A stretch of 49,851 bases of DNA from Tidjanibacter sp. (GTDB lineage: Bacteria > Bacteroidota > Bacteroidia > Bacteroidales > Rikenellaceae), in contig JAGBZI010000072.1 of assembly GCA_017628305.1 (NCBI GenBank), positions 1 to 49,851 of the forward strand, given 5' to 3'. Every line of letters starts with the position of its first letter. Positions within the stretch are counted from its first letter, which is position 1. Below, piece after piece: positions 16,074 through 26,256 of the stretch. Both the position numbers and the translations under genes were made by a program. Under the pieces are notes generated by a model. It saw only the letters and a program-made list of their open reading frames with translations, was not told the DNA's origin and searched no databases.

Positions 16074-19000
16074 ATGAAAAACTTTACTCGAAAGTTGACC
16101 CTGTTACTTATGGGTTTGAGCTTCGTTTTCGCAGCGGAAGCTCAGAAGGTTAGCGGTATTGTTAAGGACTCGGCCGGCTCCCCAATCATCGGAGCATCGG
16201 TCGTTGTCGAAGGGACCACCGTCGGTACCTCTACAGGTATCTCCGGTGAGTGGAACCTTGATGTCCCTAACGCACCGCAAAAGAAATTGGTCTTCTCCTA
16301 CCTCGGCATGAAGGACCAAACGGTCGCTATCGGCAACCGCACCTACTTTGAAATCGTCCTCGAAGGCGACGCAGAAGTGATGGAGGATGTGGTTGTTGTG
16401 GGCTACGCTACCGTACAGCGCAAAGACCTTATCGGTTCGGTGTCATCTGTTAGCTCCGAGACCCTCGCCTCGCAACCCGTAACCAGCGTATCGGAGGCAC
16501 TCTCCGGTAAGATGGCCGGTGTGCAGGTTACCACCACCGAGGGTGACCCCGATGCAGACATCAAGATACGCGTGCGCGGTGGCGGCTCCATCACTCAGGA
16601 CTCGTCGCCCCTCTACATCGTCGACGGTTTCCCCGTGGAGAGCATCAACGACATCCCCTCGAGCGACATCCAGAGCATCGATGTGCTGAAAGACGCATTC
16701 TCGACCGCTATCTACGGTTCGCGTGGTGCAAATGGTGTAATCATCGTCACCACCAAGAGTGGTAAGGAGGGTCGCCTCTCCGTGAACTACAACGGCTATA
16801 TGGGTGTGAAAGCCATCGCCAACAAGGACGCTCTCGTAACCCTCGACACCGAGGAGTTCGTGAAGTTGCAGTATGAGTTGGCAATGCTTCGCGATCAGGT
16901 GGAGGGCAACTACGAGCCCTACTTCGGTCAGTTCTGCGACATCGACCTCTATGCAGGCCAGCCCAAGAACGACTATGTGGCACAAGTATTTGGCAATCAG
17001 GGCTCCACAAGCAACCACAACATCTCCCTCTCGGGCGGTAGCGACAGTTTCAACTGGACAGCAAGCTACTCCCACATGGGCGACAACGCCATCATGAAGG
17101 GCTCTACCTATACCCGTGACAACCTCAACCTGAAGACCAAATTCAAACCCAACAAGAGGGTTTCGTTCGACTTCTCGGTTCGTTTCTCGGATACCAATGT
17201 GCGCGGTAGTGGCGCCAACTCCATCAACGATAGCGGTTCGACCTCGGGTAACGGTCGTCTGAAACACGCCATCGGCTACTCCCCCATCCCCCTGAAGAGC
17301 TCCGTGGAGAGCAGCGACCTCGAGGAGGACTATGGCGACAACGCTCCCCCCATGCTCTCGGTTGCCGACAACGACTCGAAGCGTAGCCGCGAGAACTGGA
17401 ATGTGAACGGCGCCGTGTCGCTCAAACTCCTCAAAGGCCTCACACTGAAGGTTGAGGGAGGTCTTGACAAATACAATCAGGACGACAACCGCTACTATGG
17501 TCTGACCACCTACTATGTGAACAACAACGCCACAATCAAGGGTCAGCCCGCAACCTCCTACATCGAGACCGACCGCACCAAACTGCGCAACACCAACACC
17601 ATCCACTACAACATCGCCGAAGCCCTCGATTGGGAGGATAGCAAACTCGATGTTCTGGTGGGTCAGGAGTATGTATACACCAACTCCGACAAGCTGACCG
17701 CTTGGGTGGAGGGTCTTCCCACCTTCTTCGATGCCGACATGGCTTGGAACTTCATGGCTTCGGGTACGGCCACTTCGACCAACAAGTACTACAATCCCGA
17801 CGATAAGCTGCTCTCCTTCTTCGGCCGTGTAAACTACGACTGGAACGGTATCCTGTCGCTGTCGGGTACGATGCGTGCCGACGGTTCGTCGAAGTTCCTC
17901 GGCGCCAACCGTTGGGGCTACTTCCCCTCGGCTGCTGCCGCTATCCGTCTCTCGGAGATTGGCGCACTTCAGGATGTGGAGTCGCTCGACAACCTCAAAC
18001 TCCGCTATAGCTATGGTACCGCAGGTAACAACAATATCCCCAGCGGCCAGACCCTCCAGACCTTCAAGGCCAACACCACCTCGTGGATTTCGCAGGGTGT
18101 GACCTACTGGTCGGCCGGCAACACCATGCCCAACCCCGACCTTAAGTGGGAGACCACCATCTCGCACAACCTCGGTTTGGACTTCTCGTTTGGCGGCGGC
18201 AAGTTGAGCGGTTCGGTGGAGCTCTACAAGAACAACACCAAAGACCTTCTGATTCAGTTCCCCACCTCGGGTAGTGGCTACGCTAACCAGTACCGCAACA
18301 TGGGTGAGACCGAGAACAAAGGTTTCGAGGCAACGCTTAACCTCACCTTGTTCCAGACCAAGAACGCAGGCCTCACCATCTCGGCCAACGCATCCTACAA
18401 CCGCAATAAGGTTGTAACCCTCGGTGGCTTGGACCGCATCGAGTCGCAGAGTACTTGGGCTTCGACCGAGGTCGGCACCGACTATGTTGTAGAGGTTGGC
18501 CAGCCCTTGGGCAACATGTATGGCTACCAGAGCGACGGCTTCTACACCACCGACGACTTCAACTATGTGGACGGCAAGTGGGAACTCAAGGAGGGCGTTG
18601 TGGATTGCTCCGACATCATCGGCTCCAACTTCCTCAGGCCCGGTGCCCGCAAGTACAAAGACCAACCCACCGTGGAGGTTCTCGACGAGGAGGGTAATGT
18701 TGTAGGTTACGAGGGCGACGGCAAACTCACCGTTGACGACAAAACCGTGATTGGCAACGCTTTGGCCGACTGGACCGGCGGTCTGATTATCTCGGGTTAC
18801 ATCGGCAACCTCGACTTCTCGGCCAACTTCAACGCCGTATTTGGCAACCAGATTTACAATGCAAACAGCATCGAGTTCACCTCGACCCGCAAGTTCCACA
18901 ACCGCAACCTGCTCGCTTCGATGTCGACCGACCAGCGCTGGACCAATATCGATTGGGCTACCGGTGAGTTCATCACCGACCCCGAGGCTCTGGCAGCACT

Positions 19001-19313
19001 CAACGAGGGCAAGGCCGCTTCGCCCTTCATCCAGAACGCCGTGTTCAGCGATGCAGCCGTTGAGGATGGTTCGTTCATCCGTTTGAGCAGCGTAACCGTT
19101 GGTTACACCCTGCCCAAGGCTCTCACCCAGAGGGTTGGCGTAGAGAATCTGCGTTTCTATGTTTCCGGCACCAACCTGTGGCTTCTGACCAACTATTCGG
19201 GCTACGACCCCGAGGTTGATACCCGTCGTGCAACCCCTCTGACCCCCGGTGTGGACTACTCGGCCTACCCCAAGAGCAAGGGTGTTGTATTTGGCGTAAA
19301 TCTCACTTTCTAA
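16074..19313 (+). CDS. SusC-like TonB-dependent outer-membrane transporter
   Basis: A 1079-aa outer-membrane importer. In order: signal peptide ending AAEAQ; a carboxypeptidase-regulatory-like domain (VSGIVKDSAGSPIIGASVVV); a TonB-box-like segment (MEDVVVVGY); the plug domain with SPLYIVDGFPVESIND and IYGSRGANGVIIVTTK, the SusC/RagA signature; then the beta-barrel, ending with an aromatic residue (VVFGVNLTF) as needed for barrel assembly. It pairs with the SusD lipoprotein encoded 10 bp downstream to bind and import oligosaccharides. The surrounding genes make pectin-derived oligogalacturonides the likely cargo. It has its own promoter, with a terminator just upstream of that. Confidence 0.97.
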   Translation: MKNFTRKLTLLLMGLSFVFAAEAQKVSGIVKDSAGSPIIGASVVVEGTTVGTSTGISGEWNLDVPNAPQKKLVFSYLGMKDQTVAIGNRTYFEIVLEGDAEVMEDVVVVGYATVQRKDLIGSVSSVSSETLASQPVTSVSEALSGKMAGVQVTTTEGDPDADIKIRVRGGGSITQDSSPLYIVDGFPVESINDIPSSDIQSIDVLKDAFSTAIYGSRGANGVIIVTTKSGKEGRLSVNYNGYMGVKAIANKDALVTLDTEEFVKLQYELAMLRDQVEGNYEPYFGQFCDIDLYAGQPKNDYVAQVFGNQGSTSNHNISLSGGSDSFNWTASYSHMGDNAIMKGSTYTRDNLNLKTKFKPNKRVSFDFSVRFSDTNVRGSGANSINDSGSTSGNGRLKHAIGYSPIPLKSSVESSDLEEDYGDNAPPMLSVADNDSKRSRENWNVNGAVSLKLLKGLTLKVEGGLDKYNQDDNRYYGLTTYYVNNNATIKGQPATSYIETDRTKLRNTNTIHYNIAEALDWEDSKLDVLVGQEYVYTNSDKLTAWVEGLPTFFDADMAWNFMASGTATSTNKYYNPDDKLLSFFGRVNYDWNGILSLSGTMRADGSSKFLGANRWGYFPSAAAAIRLSEIGALQDVESLDNLKLRYSYGTAGNNNIPSGQTLQTFKANTTSWISQGVTYWSAGNTMPNPDLKWETTISHNLGLDFSFGGGKLSGSVELYKNNTKDLLIQFPTSGSGYANQYRNMGETENKGFEATLNLTLFQTKNAGLTISANASYNRNKVVTLGGLDRIESQSTWASTEVGTDYVVEVGQPLGNMYGYQSDGFYTTDDFNYVDGKWELKEGVVDCSDIIGSNFLRPGARKYKDQPTVEVLDEEGNVVGYEGDGKLTVDDKTVIGNALADWTGGLIISGYIGNLDFSANFNAVFGNQIYNANSIEFTSTRKFHNRNLLASMSTDQRWTNIDWATGEFITDPEALAALNEGKAASPFIQNAVFSDAAVEDGSFIRLSSVTVGYTLPKALTQRVGVENLRFYVSGTNLWLLTNYSGYDPEVDTRRATPLTPGVDYSAYPKSKGVVFGVNLTF

Positions 19314-19323
19314 CCTCTAAAAC

Positions 19324-21111
19324 ATGAAAGAGATGAAAAAATTTGCATATTTTCTTCTGATTGCCCTGTCGGCCACCATGGTTTCGTGTGGCGACGACTT
19401 TCTGGAGAGTGAGACCAAGTCGGCATTCGACGAGTCGGTAGTCTTCTCCAACTATACTTTGGCAGAGTATAATGTATTCTCGATTGCGGAGACCTTTGGT
19501 CACACCAACAACTACCGCGGTCGATTCCTTCCTTGGTATGGTTTCAACACCGATATCGAGTGGTATGTTTCGACAACCACCGACGCTAAATCGGAGATTG
19601 CAACCTACGATGTCACTGTGAACAACTCGCAGCTCAACCTCGATAACGGCCCCTACAACGAGATTTATGCCGGCATCGAGAGAGCCAATATCTGCATCAA
19701 GGGTCTGCGCACCTACGGCGATGTGGAGAACAATGCCGACATGGCCTACCTGCTGGGTGAGTCGCTCACCCTGAGGGCTTTCCTCTACTATGAGTTGCTG
19801 AAAGCCTTTGGCGATGTACCCGCACGCTTCGAGCCCATCTCCTCGGCAACCATCTACCTCCCCAAGAGCGACCGCGATGTGGTCTACAAACAGATTTTGG
19901 CCGACTTGGACGAGGCAGCAGGCTACCTTCCTTGGCCCGCCACTACCGCTGCTACCATGACCACCGACCGCGTAAACAAGGCATTTGCACATGGTCTGTA
20001 TGCTCGTGTAGCTTTGGCCGCTTCGGGCTATGCACTCCGCCCCGAGGATGGTATGGTGGGTACGGGTGACGCAGGCAGCATCCGCCTGTCGAGCGACCCC
20101 GAGCTCAGCAAAGCAACCCTCTACCCCATCGTTCTCGAGAAACTTCAGGAGGTTATTGGCAGCAATTCTGCAAGCCTCTACAAGAGCTACGAGCAGCTGT
20201 GGCGCGACTTTAACAACTTCGACATTGAGGCCGGTAAGGAGACTCTGTTTGTTATCCCCTTCAGCGACTCGCGTGGCCGCTGGAACTACACCTTCGCTGT
20301 CCGCACCAATATTGCAGGCAGCGACCGTGGCGGCACCGTGGGCCCCGCACCCTCGCTCTATTTCGATTTCTACAAGGGCGACCAGCGTCGCGACCTGTCG
20401 TGCGTAAACTTCAAGTTTAAGCAAGACGACGCCATCGAGCCCGCCAACATAGAGAACTGGTACTTCGGCAAATACCGCTTCCAGTGGATGGAGAAACAGC
20501 CCTACACCGGTGGTAACGACGACGGTATCAAACCCGTTGTGATGCGCTATTCGGACATTCTGCTGATGGCTGCCGAGGTGGCCAACGAGCTGGAGCAGCT
20601 GGATGTAGCCAAAGGCTACTTCAAGGAGGTACGCCAGAGGGCTACGGGCGCCGAGGCCGACACCTATGTTGCAAGCCTTAGCTCGAAGGAGGCTATGTTC
20701 AAGGCTATCACCGAGGAGAGGAAGTTTGAGTTCGTGGGCGAGTTCCTGCGCAAGGGCGACCTCATCCGTTGGAACATGCTGAAGGATAAGCTCGACGAGT
20801 CTATTCAGGACTATCGCGACCTGAAGAGTGTGAGCGGCGACTACGCCTACCTCAACCCCGAAGGCGATGTGTGGTACCGTGAGGTAGATGGTGGCTTGGA
20901 GTTCTACGGCTTCAATGGCGAGCGCGTGGCCCCCGAGGGCGATGAGTGGACCAAGAAGGGTGGCTACATCACCAAAGACTCCGACGGTCAGACCGAGGAG
21001 AGGGCTTCGACCATCTACACCGCTAACCCCAATCAGCACATGTATTGGCCCATCTTCCAAGCAACCATCATCAATTCGCAGGGTTCGCTTGTGAACGACT
21101 TCGGCTACTAA
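19324..21111 (+). CDS. SusD/RagB-like glycan-binding lipoprotein
   Basis: A 595-aa surface lipoprotein that caps its SusC partner. Lipobox ATMVSC places the lipidated Cys at 22, followed by GDDFLE, a typical SusD beginning. The TPR-rich fold is supported by NEIYAGIERANICIKG and SLTLRAFLYYELLKAFGDVP, and by the C-terminal RYSDILLMAAEVANEL and TEERKFEFVGEFLRKGDLIRW stretches that mark the family. Starts at 19324 or 19333 are both possible; the second gives MKKFAYF. Spacing of 10 bp to susC and 41 bp to the next gene indicates one transcript. Confidence 0.97.
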   Translation: MKEMKKFAYFLLIALSATMVSCGDDFLESETKSAFDESVVFSNYTLAEYNVFSIAETFGHTNNYRGRFLPWYGFNTDIEWYVSTTTDAKSEIATYDVTVNNSQLNLDNGPYNEIYAGIERANICIKGLRTYGDVENNADMAYLLGESLTLRAFLYYELLKAFGDVPARFEPISSATIYLPKSDRDVVYKQILADLDEAAGYLPWPATTAATMTTDRVNKAFAHGLYARVALAASGYALRPEDGMVGTGDAGSIRLSSDPELSKATLYPIVLEKLQEVIGSNSASLYKSYEQLWRDFNNFDIEAGKETLFVIPFSDSRGRWNYTFAVRTNIAGSDRGGTVGPAPSLYFDFYKGDQRRDLSCVNFKFKQDDAIEPANIENWYFGKYRFQWMEKQPYTGGNDDGIKPVVMRYSDILLMAAEVANELEQLDVAKGYFKEVRQRATGAEADTYVASLSSKEAMFKAITEERKFEFVGEFLRKGDLIRWNMLKDKLDESIQDYRDLKSVSGDYAYLNPEGDVWYREVDGGLEFYGFNGERVAPEGDEWTKKGGYITKDSDGQTEERASTIYTANPNQHMYWPIFQATIINSQGSLVNDFGY

Positions 21112-21152
21112 TGGGAGCATACCTACTTTATATATAAATAAGGAGAAAAGCT

Positions 21153-24100
21153 ATGAAAAAGTTTATTAGAAATATAGCACTGACTGCTGCTTCGGCGTTG
21201 GCTATGGTCGGCTGTGTCGGCGAGCCCGCAGAGGTTGTGGATGGCATCACTCTGAACCGTTGCCTTGCCCCCACCAACCTCACAGCAGAGATTGTTGCAT
21301 CGGTAGGTACTGATGTGGAACTTACTTGGGATGCAATGCAGGGTACCGACTACTACACGGTGGAGGTCTTTGAGTCCACCGCAACCGGTATCGACGAGGA
21401 GACAGGCGAGGAGGTGGCTCTGGCCCCCAATTACGACTCGGCTGAGCCCTTCAAAACCGAGACTAACATCACCGAAATCCCTCACATTGTGAGCGGACTG
21501 GAGGTTGACAAGAGCTACTTTGTACGCGTAAAAGGCCACGCAGAGGGTGTTAACGACTCGAACTGGACCTACCTCGAGGAGGCATTTGCAACCTCGGCTG
21601 TGCGCAGCTCGTTCAAACTCACCGTAACCGACCGTACCAAGGAGAGCATCACTATCGCTTGGAGCGAGGGCGAGGACGCAAACGACCTCACCACACTGCG
21701 CGCAACCCCCGTGTCGGACAGCTCGAAGAAGGGTGTCGATTTGCCCCTCACCGCCGAGATGATTTCCGCACGCACCGCTACCGTTAGCGGCTTGGAGCCC
21801 TGCACCGACTACAAGCTGAGCCTCATCTACGGCAAGGCTTGTAATCGTGGTAGTGTGACCGCCTTCACCCGTCCCACCGACGAGGGCTTCAACACCGTAA
21901 ATACCGTTGAGGCTATTATGAGCGCCATCACTGGCAACACTGGTGATGTTAAACTCAAACTTGAGTACAACAATGGCGTAGCATACGACCTTCCCAGCAC
22001 AGCAGCAATCGGCTGCAACCTCTGGATGGTTGGTGAGACCACTACCGATGGTAAGAAACCCATCGTAACCGGTCTGGACATTCAGCCCACAGGCGCAGTA
22101 ACCACCATTCACCTTGAAGACCTCGTTCTCGACGGTGCGGTTTACGCCGTTGAAGGTGCCGAGACCAAGGGCCACATCCTCACCGCCCAGGCTGCGATGG
22201 AGGCTTTTGAACTGATTAATTGCGAAGTGTTTGGCTACACCAAGGGCCTCTACTACAACAATGTAGCAGGAGCTGACTGCGGTAGCATTCTGATTGACGG
22301 TTGCTATGTTCACGATGTAAATGCCACCGGTTCGGTAGGTGGTGACTTCATCGATGTTCGTAACGGTGTTCACCCCTCGATTGTAGTTAAGAACTCCACC
22401 TTCTACGCTGCAGCTCGTACCTTCCTGAGGGTTAGCGACAGCGCCGATTCGGGCCTCATTGAGGTGAAGAATTGCACCTTCAACTTTGTGACCACCACCA
22501 AGACCTCGTCGAACAACGCAGGTATCTTCGGTGTGAGGACCAAGACCACTCCCGAGTCGATTCTCTGTACCAAGAATGTCTTCATGAACGAGTATAGCGA
22601 CGGTGAGGCTCCCGGTGCCGAGTTCGTACGCCTTGTGCGCAACTCCTCCGACACGAACGCTCCCGTATGCTCGGGCAACTACTACTACAATGTAGGTGCA
22701 GGTTGGTTCGTTTCGGCCGCTCTGACCATTGACGGTGCTGCTTTCGATGAGGCTGCTGCATTGGCAGAGGGTGGCGTACTTCTGGAGGTTGACCCCTGCC
22801 AGAGTTCGGGTGCCGGTAAGCTCTACCTGAACAACACCAGCGACATCGCTGCTAAACAGGCTGGCGACCCCCGCTGGTGGAATGCAGCCATTCCTGAGCC
22901 TCCCGTGAGGGCTACCGAGTTGGAGGTTGTTGCAGAGCCCTACATCTGGGACTTTACCGACAAGAAAATCTACGATGGCGAGGTGCTGAACGCCACTACC
23001 ATCATCGGCAATGCACGCATCTACGCTTCGGCAGAGGCTCCCAGCGAGATTCTCCTTGGCGAGGGTGTCTATTTTGCAGCAGCAGGCATGGTTGACGCAG
23101 CAGGCGAGCCTACCCACGGTGCTGTGGGCATCCTTACCAATGGCTACGGCGCAGTTGTTGTAACTGCCGAGGGTGCCAACGGTGTTGAGGGTGTTCAGGT
23201 ATTGGCCGGTGGCGACCGCTACACCCTGTTGGCCGACGGCGAGCCCCACAAGGTGCTCCTCGGCGACCTCTCGGGCGACAACAACATCTACATCATTGGC
23301 GCCGGTGGCGTGACCATCAAGCAGATTGAGTGGACACAGGACCTCACCGCCGATGCCACCGCAACCGCACTGAAGGCCCCCGCTGTGGCGTTCGACAACC
23401 GCAAGGTCGACGAGGGTACCGAGATGGCTGTGACCGCTTCGTGGGCAGCTGTGGAGAATGCCGACCACTATGAGGTAACTTGGCGTGGTGTAATGACCGA
23501 GCAAACCGAAACCTCGTTCACCATCGATGCAGCCGCTGTTGCAGCACTTGGCGTGGGCGAGTATGAACTCTCGGTTGTGGCCGTTCCCGTGGCCACCTCG
23601 AGCAAGTGGCTCCGCTCGGAGGCCGGCGTTGCTAACCTTGAGATTAACAAAGTGGTTGTAGGTGGCGAAGTAACCCTCTTGTGGAACTTCTCGGACACCA
23701 TCTGGGAGACCCAGGTATTCGATTGGCTTGCACCTCTGGGTAGCGATGGCTCTACTGATATGGATGTTACCGTTGACGGCCTGAGGGTTGTTGCAGGTGG
23801 CAAGAATATCCGTGGCTACCTCAATGAGGATGTTGGTAACTACATCCAGCCCAATGGTGGTGGTTCTATCACCCAGCGTTGCTTCTCCTTCACAGCACCC
23901 GCAAACGGTACTCTGAGGGTTAAGGTTGGCGCTACCGGTTCGGAGGATCTCACTCGCGTTGTGAAAGTTCAGGTTGGCGAGGACGGCACCGTTCAGGAGC
24001 AGCCCGGCGGCCACGCAACTCCCACTTGGGTTGAGTATGATATTGAGGCTAACAACCAGACCGTATACATCTATCCTTCGGGTGGTCTGAGGTTCTACGC

Positions 24101-24671
24101 AATTGAGTATACCTATATTGAGAGCGTACAGAAAGAGGAGTACATCTGGGATTTCTCGACTATTTTCAGCGCAAACGCTACCCTCGTGGATGGTCAGAGC
24201 GTTGATTATATGATGAACGAGGACGGTACCGTTGTGGAGGCAACCAATACCAGCCTCACCGGCACCCTCTACCTCAGCCCCCAGACCAAGAAGATTAGCA
24301 TCCGCTCCTACGCTAACACTGCCGACAACTGCACCTACTTCACTATGACATACAGCAGCGGCAATGCCTATGCCTACATCAATATCGACAAGCCCGGTAC
24401 TCTGATTGTTACCGCAACACAAGGTAAGACCGCTGCCGACAACAGCAACTGTCAGTTGGCAATCTACACCGGAGCAGGTCCAAAGGATGGTGGCACTATT
24501 TACAGCGAGAAGATTGAGCTTGAACCTTACGACACCGCAGCTGCCAAGAATGGCGCCGTGGCCTACGAGTTTGAGTTTGCGGAGGTTACCGAACTCACCA
24601 AGGTTGCTATTACCAAACCTGGTGGTGCAACTTCGCCCGACATTTACAAAATCGAGTGGTATGCAAAATAG
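21153..24671 (+). CDS. Large multidomain surface lipoprotein in SusE/F position (DUF4957/DUF5123-like)
   Basis: A 1172-aa lipoprotein (lipobox ALAMVGC, Cys21). Two fibronectin-III-like domains occupy about 38-235 (LTWDAMQGTDYYTVEVFE; SITIAWSEG). A beta-helix region at about 245-515 has the ladder pattern of DUF4957/DUF5123 proteins found in pectin PULs (SILIDGCYVHDVNATG, IVVKNSTFYAAAR). Beyond it are three modules starting YIWDFTDKK (about 597), LLWNFSDTIW (about 843) and YIWDFSTIF (about 997), with another FN3-like domain between the first two. No catalytic motif is evident, so a glycan-binding role alongside SusCD is most likely, though a lyase-like activity of the beta-helix is not excluded. 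A strong terminator follows. Confidence 0.8.
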   Translation: MKKFIRNIALTAASALAMVGCVGEPAEVVDGITLNRCLAPTNLTAEIVASVGTDVELTWDAMQGTDYYTVEVFESTATGIDEETGEEVALAPNYDSAEPFKTETNITEIPHIVSGLEVDKSYFVRVKGHAEGVNDSNWTYLEEAFATSAVRSSFKLTVTDRTKESITIAWSEGEDANDLTTLRATPVSDSSKKGVDLPLTAEMISARTATVSGLEPCTDYKLSLIYGKACNRGSVTAFTRPTDEGFNTVNTVEAIMSAITGNTGDVKLKLEYNNGVAYDLPSTAAIGCNLWMVGETTTDGKKPIVTGLDIQPTGAVTTIHLEDLVLDGAVYAVEGAETKGHILTAQAAMEAFELINCEVFGYTKGLYYNNVAGADCGSILIDGCYVHDVNATGSVGGDFIDVRNGVHPSIVVKNSTFYAAARTFLRVSDSADSGLIEVKNCTFNFVTTTKTSSNNAGIFGVRTKTTPESILCTKNVFMNEYSDGEAPGAEFVRLVRNSSDTNAPVCSGNYYYNVGAGWFVSAALTIDGAAFDEAAALAEGGVLLEVDPCQSSGAGKLYLNNTSDIAAKQAGDPRWWNAAIPEPPVRATELEVVAEPYIWDFTDKKIYDGEVLNATTIIGNARIYASAEAPSEILLGEGVYFAAAGMVDAAGEPTHGAVGILTNGYGAVVVTAEGANGVEGVQVLAGGDRYTLLADGEPHKVLLGDLSGDNNIYIIGAGGVTIKQIEWTQDLTADATATALKAPAVAFDNRKVDEGTEMAVTASWAAVENADHYEVTWRGVMTEQTETSFTIDAAAVAALGVGEYELSVVAVPVATSSKWLRSEAGVANLEINKVVVGGEVTLLWNFSDTIWETQVFDWLAPLGSDGSTDMDVTVDGLRVVAGGKNIRGYLNEDVGNYIQPNGGGSITQRCFSFTAPANGTLRVKVGATGSEDLTRVVKVQVGEDGTVQEQPGGHATPTWVEYDIEANNQTVYIYPSGGLRFYAIEYTYIESVQKEEYIWDFSTIFSANATLVDGQSVDYMMNEDGTVVEATNTSLTGTLYLSPQTKKISIRSYANTADNCTYFTMTYSSGNAYAYINIDKPGTLIVTATQGKTAADNSNCQLAIYTGAGPKDGGTIYSEKIELEPYDTAAAKNGAVAYEFEFAEVTELTKVAITKPGGATSPDIYKIEWYAK

Positions 24672-24695
24672 TTGAGCATACGCCTATTCTACCTC

Positions 24696-24729
24696 ACGGA
24701 GGGCTGCCATGTGGCGGCCCTCCGTTTTT
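24696..24729 (+). terminator. Terminator after the susCD operon
   Basis: A 14-bp stem with one G.T pair (24696-24709 and 24712-24725), small loop, then TTTTT. It lies 25 bp after the stop. Confidence 0.85.
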
Positions 24730-24764
24730 ATGGGGTTTTGTGTGGAAAAATCAAATAATTTTCT

Positions 24765-24772
24765 TACCTTTA
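24765..24772 (+). promoter_or_regulatory. Possible -7 element for the uxa operon
   Basis: TACCTTTA is one mismatch from TAnnTTTG. A TTTG at 24737-24740 is a possible -33 but is spaced too widely (24 bp). A promoter is expected here because a terminator lies directly upstream. Confidence 0.35.
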
Positions 24773-24823
24773 GGGTGTGAAATAGTGTAAAAATTATTCA
24801 TTAAAACATAAAACCTAAAAACC

Positions 24824-26233
24824 ATGAAACAGTTTAACGACGAGAACTTCCTGCTGCAGACCGAAACGGCCCAAAGGCTCTACCATGAGCACGCAGCCAA
24901 GATGCCTATCATCGACTACCACTGCCACCTCATCCCTGAGTATGTGGCAAACGACCACAAGTTCGAAAACCTCTCGAAAATTTGGCTCGAGGGCGACCAC
25001 TACAAATGGCGTGCTATGCGCTCCAACGGCGTCGATGAGCGCTACTGCACCGGTAAAGATACCACCGACTGGGAGAAATTCGAGAAGTGGGCAGAGACTG
25101 TTCCCTACACCATGCGCAACCCCCTCTACCACTGGACACACTTGGAGCTCAAGACAGCCTTCGGCGTAGAGAAATTGCTCAACCCCTCCACAGCACGCGA
25201 AATCTACGACCACTGCACCGCAATGCTCCAGACCCCCGAGCGCACAGCGCGAGGACTTATGCTGCACTACAATGTGGAGACCGTCTGCACCACAGACGAC
25301 CCCGTGGACTCGCTCGAGCACCACATCAAGACCGCTGCCGACAACTTCGGTGTGAAGATGTTGCCCACTTGGAGGCCCGACAAGGCTATGGCTGTGGAGG
25401 TGCCCGCTGATTTCCGTGCCTACATCGACCGTCTCAGCGAGGTTAGTGGCGTGGAAATCAAGTCGTTCGACGATGTTATCAATGCGCTTCAGGTGCGCCA
25501 CGACTTCTTCGAGAGCGTTGGTTGCCGCCTGTCGGACCACGGCATCGAGGAGTTCTACGCAGAGGACTACACCCACGCCGAGATTGAAAAGCTGTTCCAA
25601 AAAGTATACGGTGGTACCACACTCACTCCCGAGGAGATAAAGAAATACAAAACTGCCATGATGGTGGAGTTTGCTGTGATGGACCACGCAAGCGGCTGGA
25701 CACAGCAGTTCCACTACGGAGCCATCCGCAACAACAACAGCAGAATGTTCGCACAGCTCGGCCCCGACACAGGTTTCGACTCCATCGGCGACTTCACGGT
25801 GGCCAAAAACATGTCGAAATTCTTTGACATGCTCGACCGCAACGACAAACTCACCAAAACCATCATCTACAACCTCAATCCCCGTGACAACGAGATGATT
25901 GCCACCATGCTCGGCAACTTCCAAGATGGTCGCTATGGTGCAGGCAAGATTCAGTTTGGCAGCGGATGGTGGTTCCTCGACCAGAAGGACGGCATGGAGA
26001 AGCAGATGAATGCTCTCTCGCTGCTCGGTCTGCTGAGCCGCTTTGTGGGCATGCTCACCGACAGCCGCAGTTTCCTCTCCTATCCCCGCCACGAGTACTT
26101 CCGCAGAACCCTCTGCAACCTGCTCGGCAACGATGTGGAGCAGGGTCTGCTGCCCGCCAGCGAGCTGGACTTCATCGGCAAAATGGTGGAGGACATCTGC
26201 TACAACAATGCTAAAAACTACTTCAAGTTCTAA
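24824..26233 (+). CDS. uxaC: Glucuronate (uronate) isomerase
   Basis: Cytoplasmic enzyme converting D-galacturonate to D-tagaturonate, and D-glucuronate to D-fructuronate. At 469 aa it has the family length. The metal-binding His33 and His35 lie in IIDYHCHLIPEY, the divergent amidohydrolase signature of UxaC. NPLYHWTHLELKTAFG and DYTHAE-type segments follow, and WWFLDQKDGMEKQMNALSLL is near the C-terminus. First gene of the catabolic operon: uxaB begins 23 bp downstream. It takes the galacturonate released by the exported pectinases. Confidence 0.97.
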   Translation: MKQFNDENFLLQTETAQRLYHEHAAKMPIIDYHCHLIPEYVANDHKFENLSKIWLEGDHYKWRAMRSNGVDERYCTGKDTTDWEKFEKWAETVPYTMRNPLYHWTHLELKTAFGVEKLLNPSTAREIYDHCTAMLQTPERTARGLMLHYNVETVCTTDDPVDSLEHHIKTAADNFGVKMLPTWRPDKAMAVEVPADFRAYIDRLSEVSGVEIKSFDDVINALQVRHDFFESVGCRLSDHGIEEFYAEDYTHAEIEKLFQKVYGGTTLTPEEIKKYKTAMMVEFAVMDHASGWTQQFHYGAIRNNNSRMFAQLGPDTGFDSIGDFTVAKNMSKFFDMLDRNDKLTKTIIYNLNPRDNEMIATMLGNFQDGRYGAGKIQFGSGWWFLDQKDGMEKQMNALSLLGLLSRFVGMLTDSRSFLSYPRHEYFRRTLCNLLGNDVEQGLLPASELDFIGKMVEDICYNNAKNYFKF

Positions 26234-26256
26234 CCTTTCATAAAACCTTTACTACT

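Noticed and set aside
16443..24422. Very long minus-strand open frames (16443-18899 and 21123-24422) opposite susC and the large lipoprotein
   Set aside because: They mirror the codon bias of the real genes, have no recognisable domains, and lie opposite proteins with clear signatures. The same applies to 34652-37708, 7991-9289 and other antisense frames.
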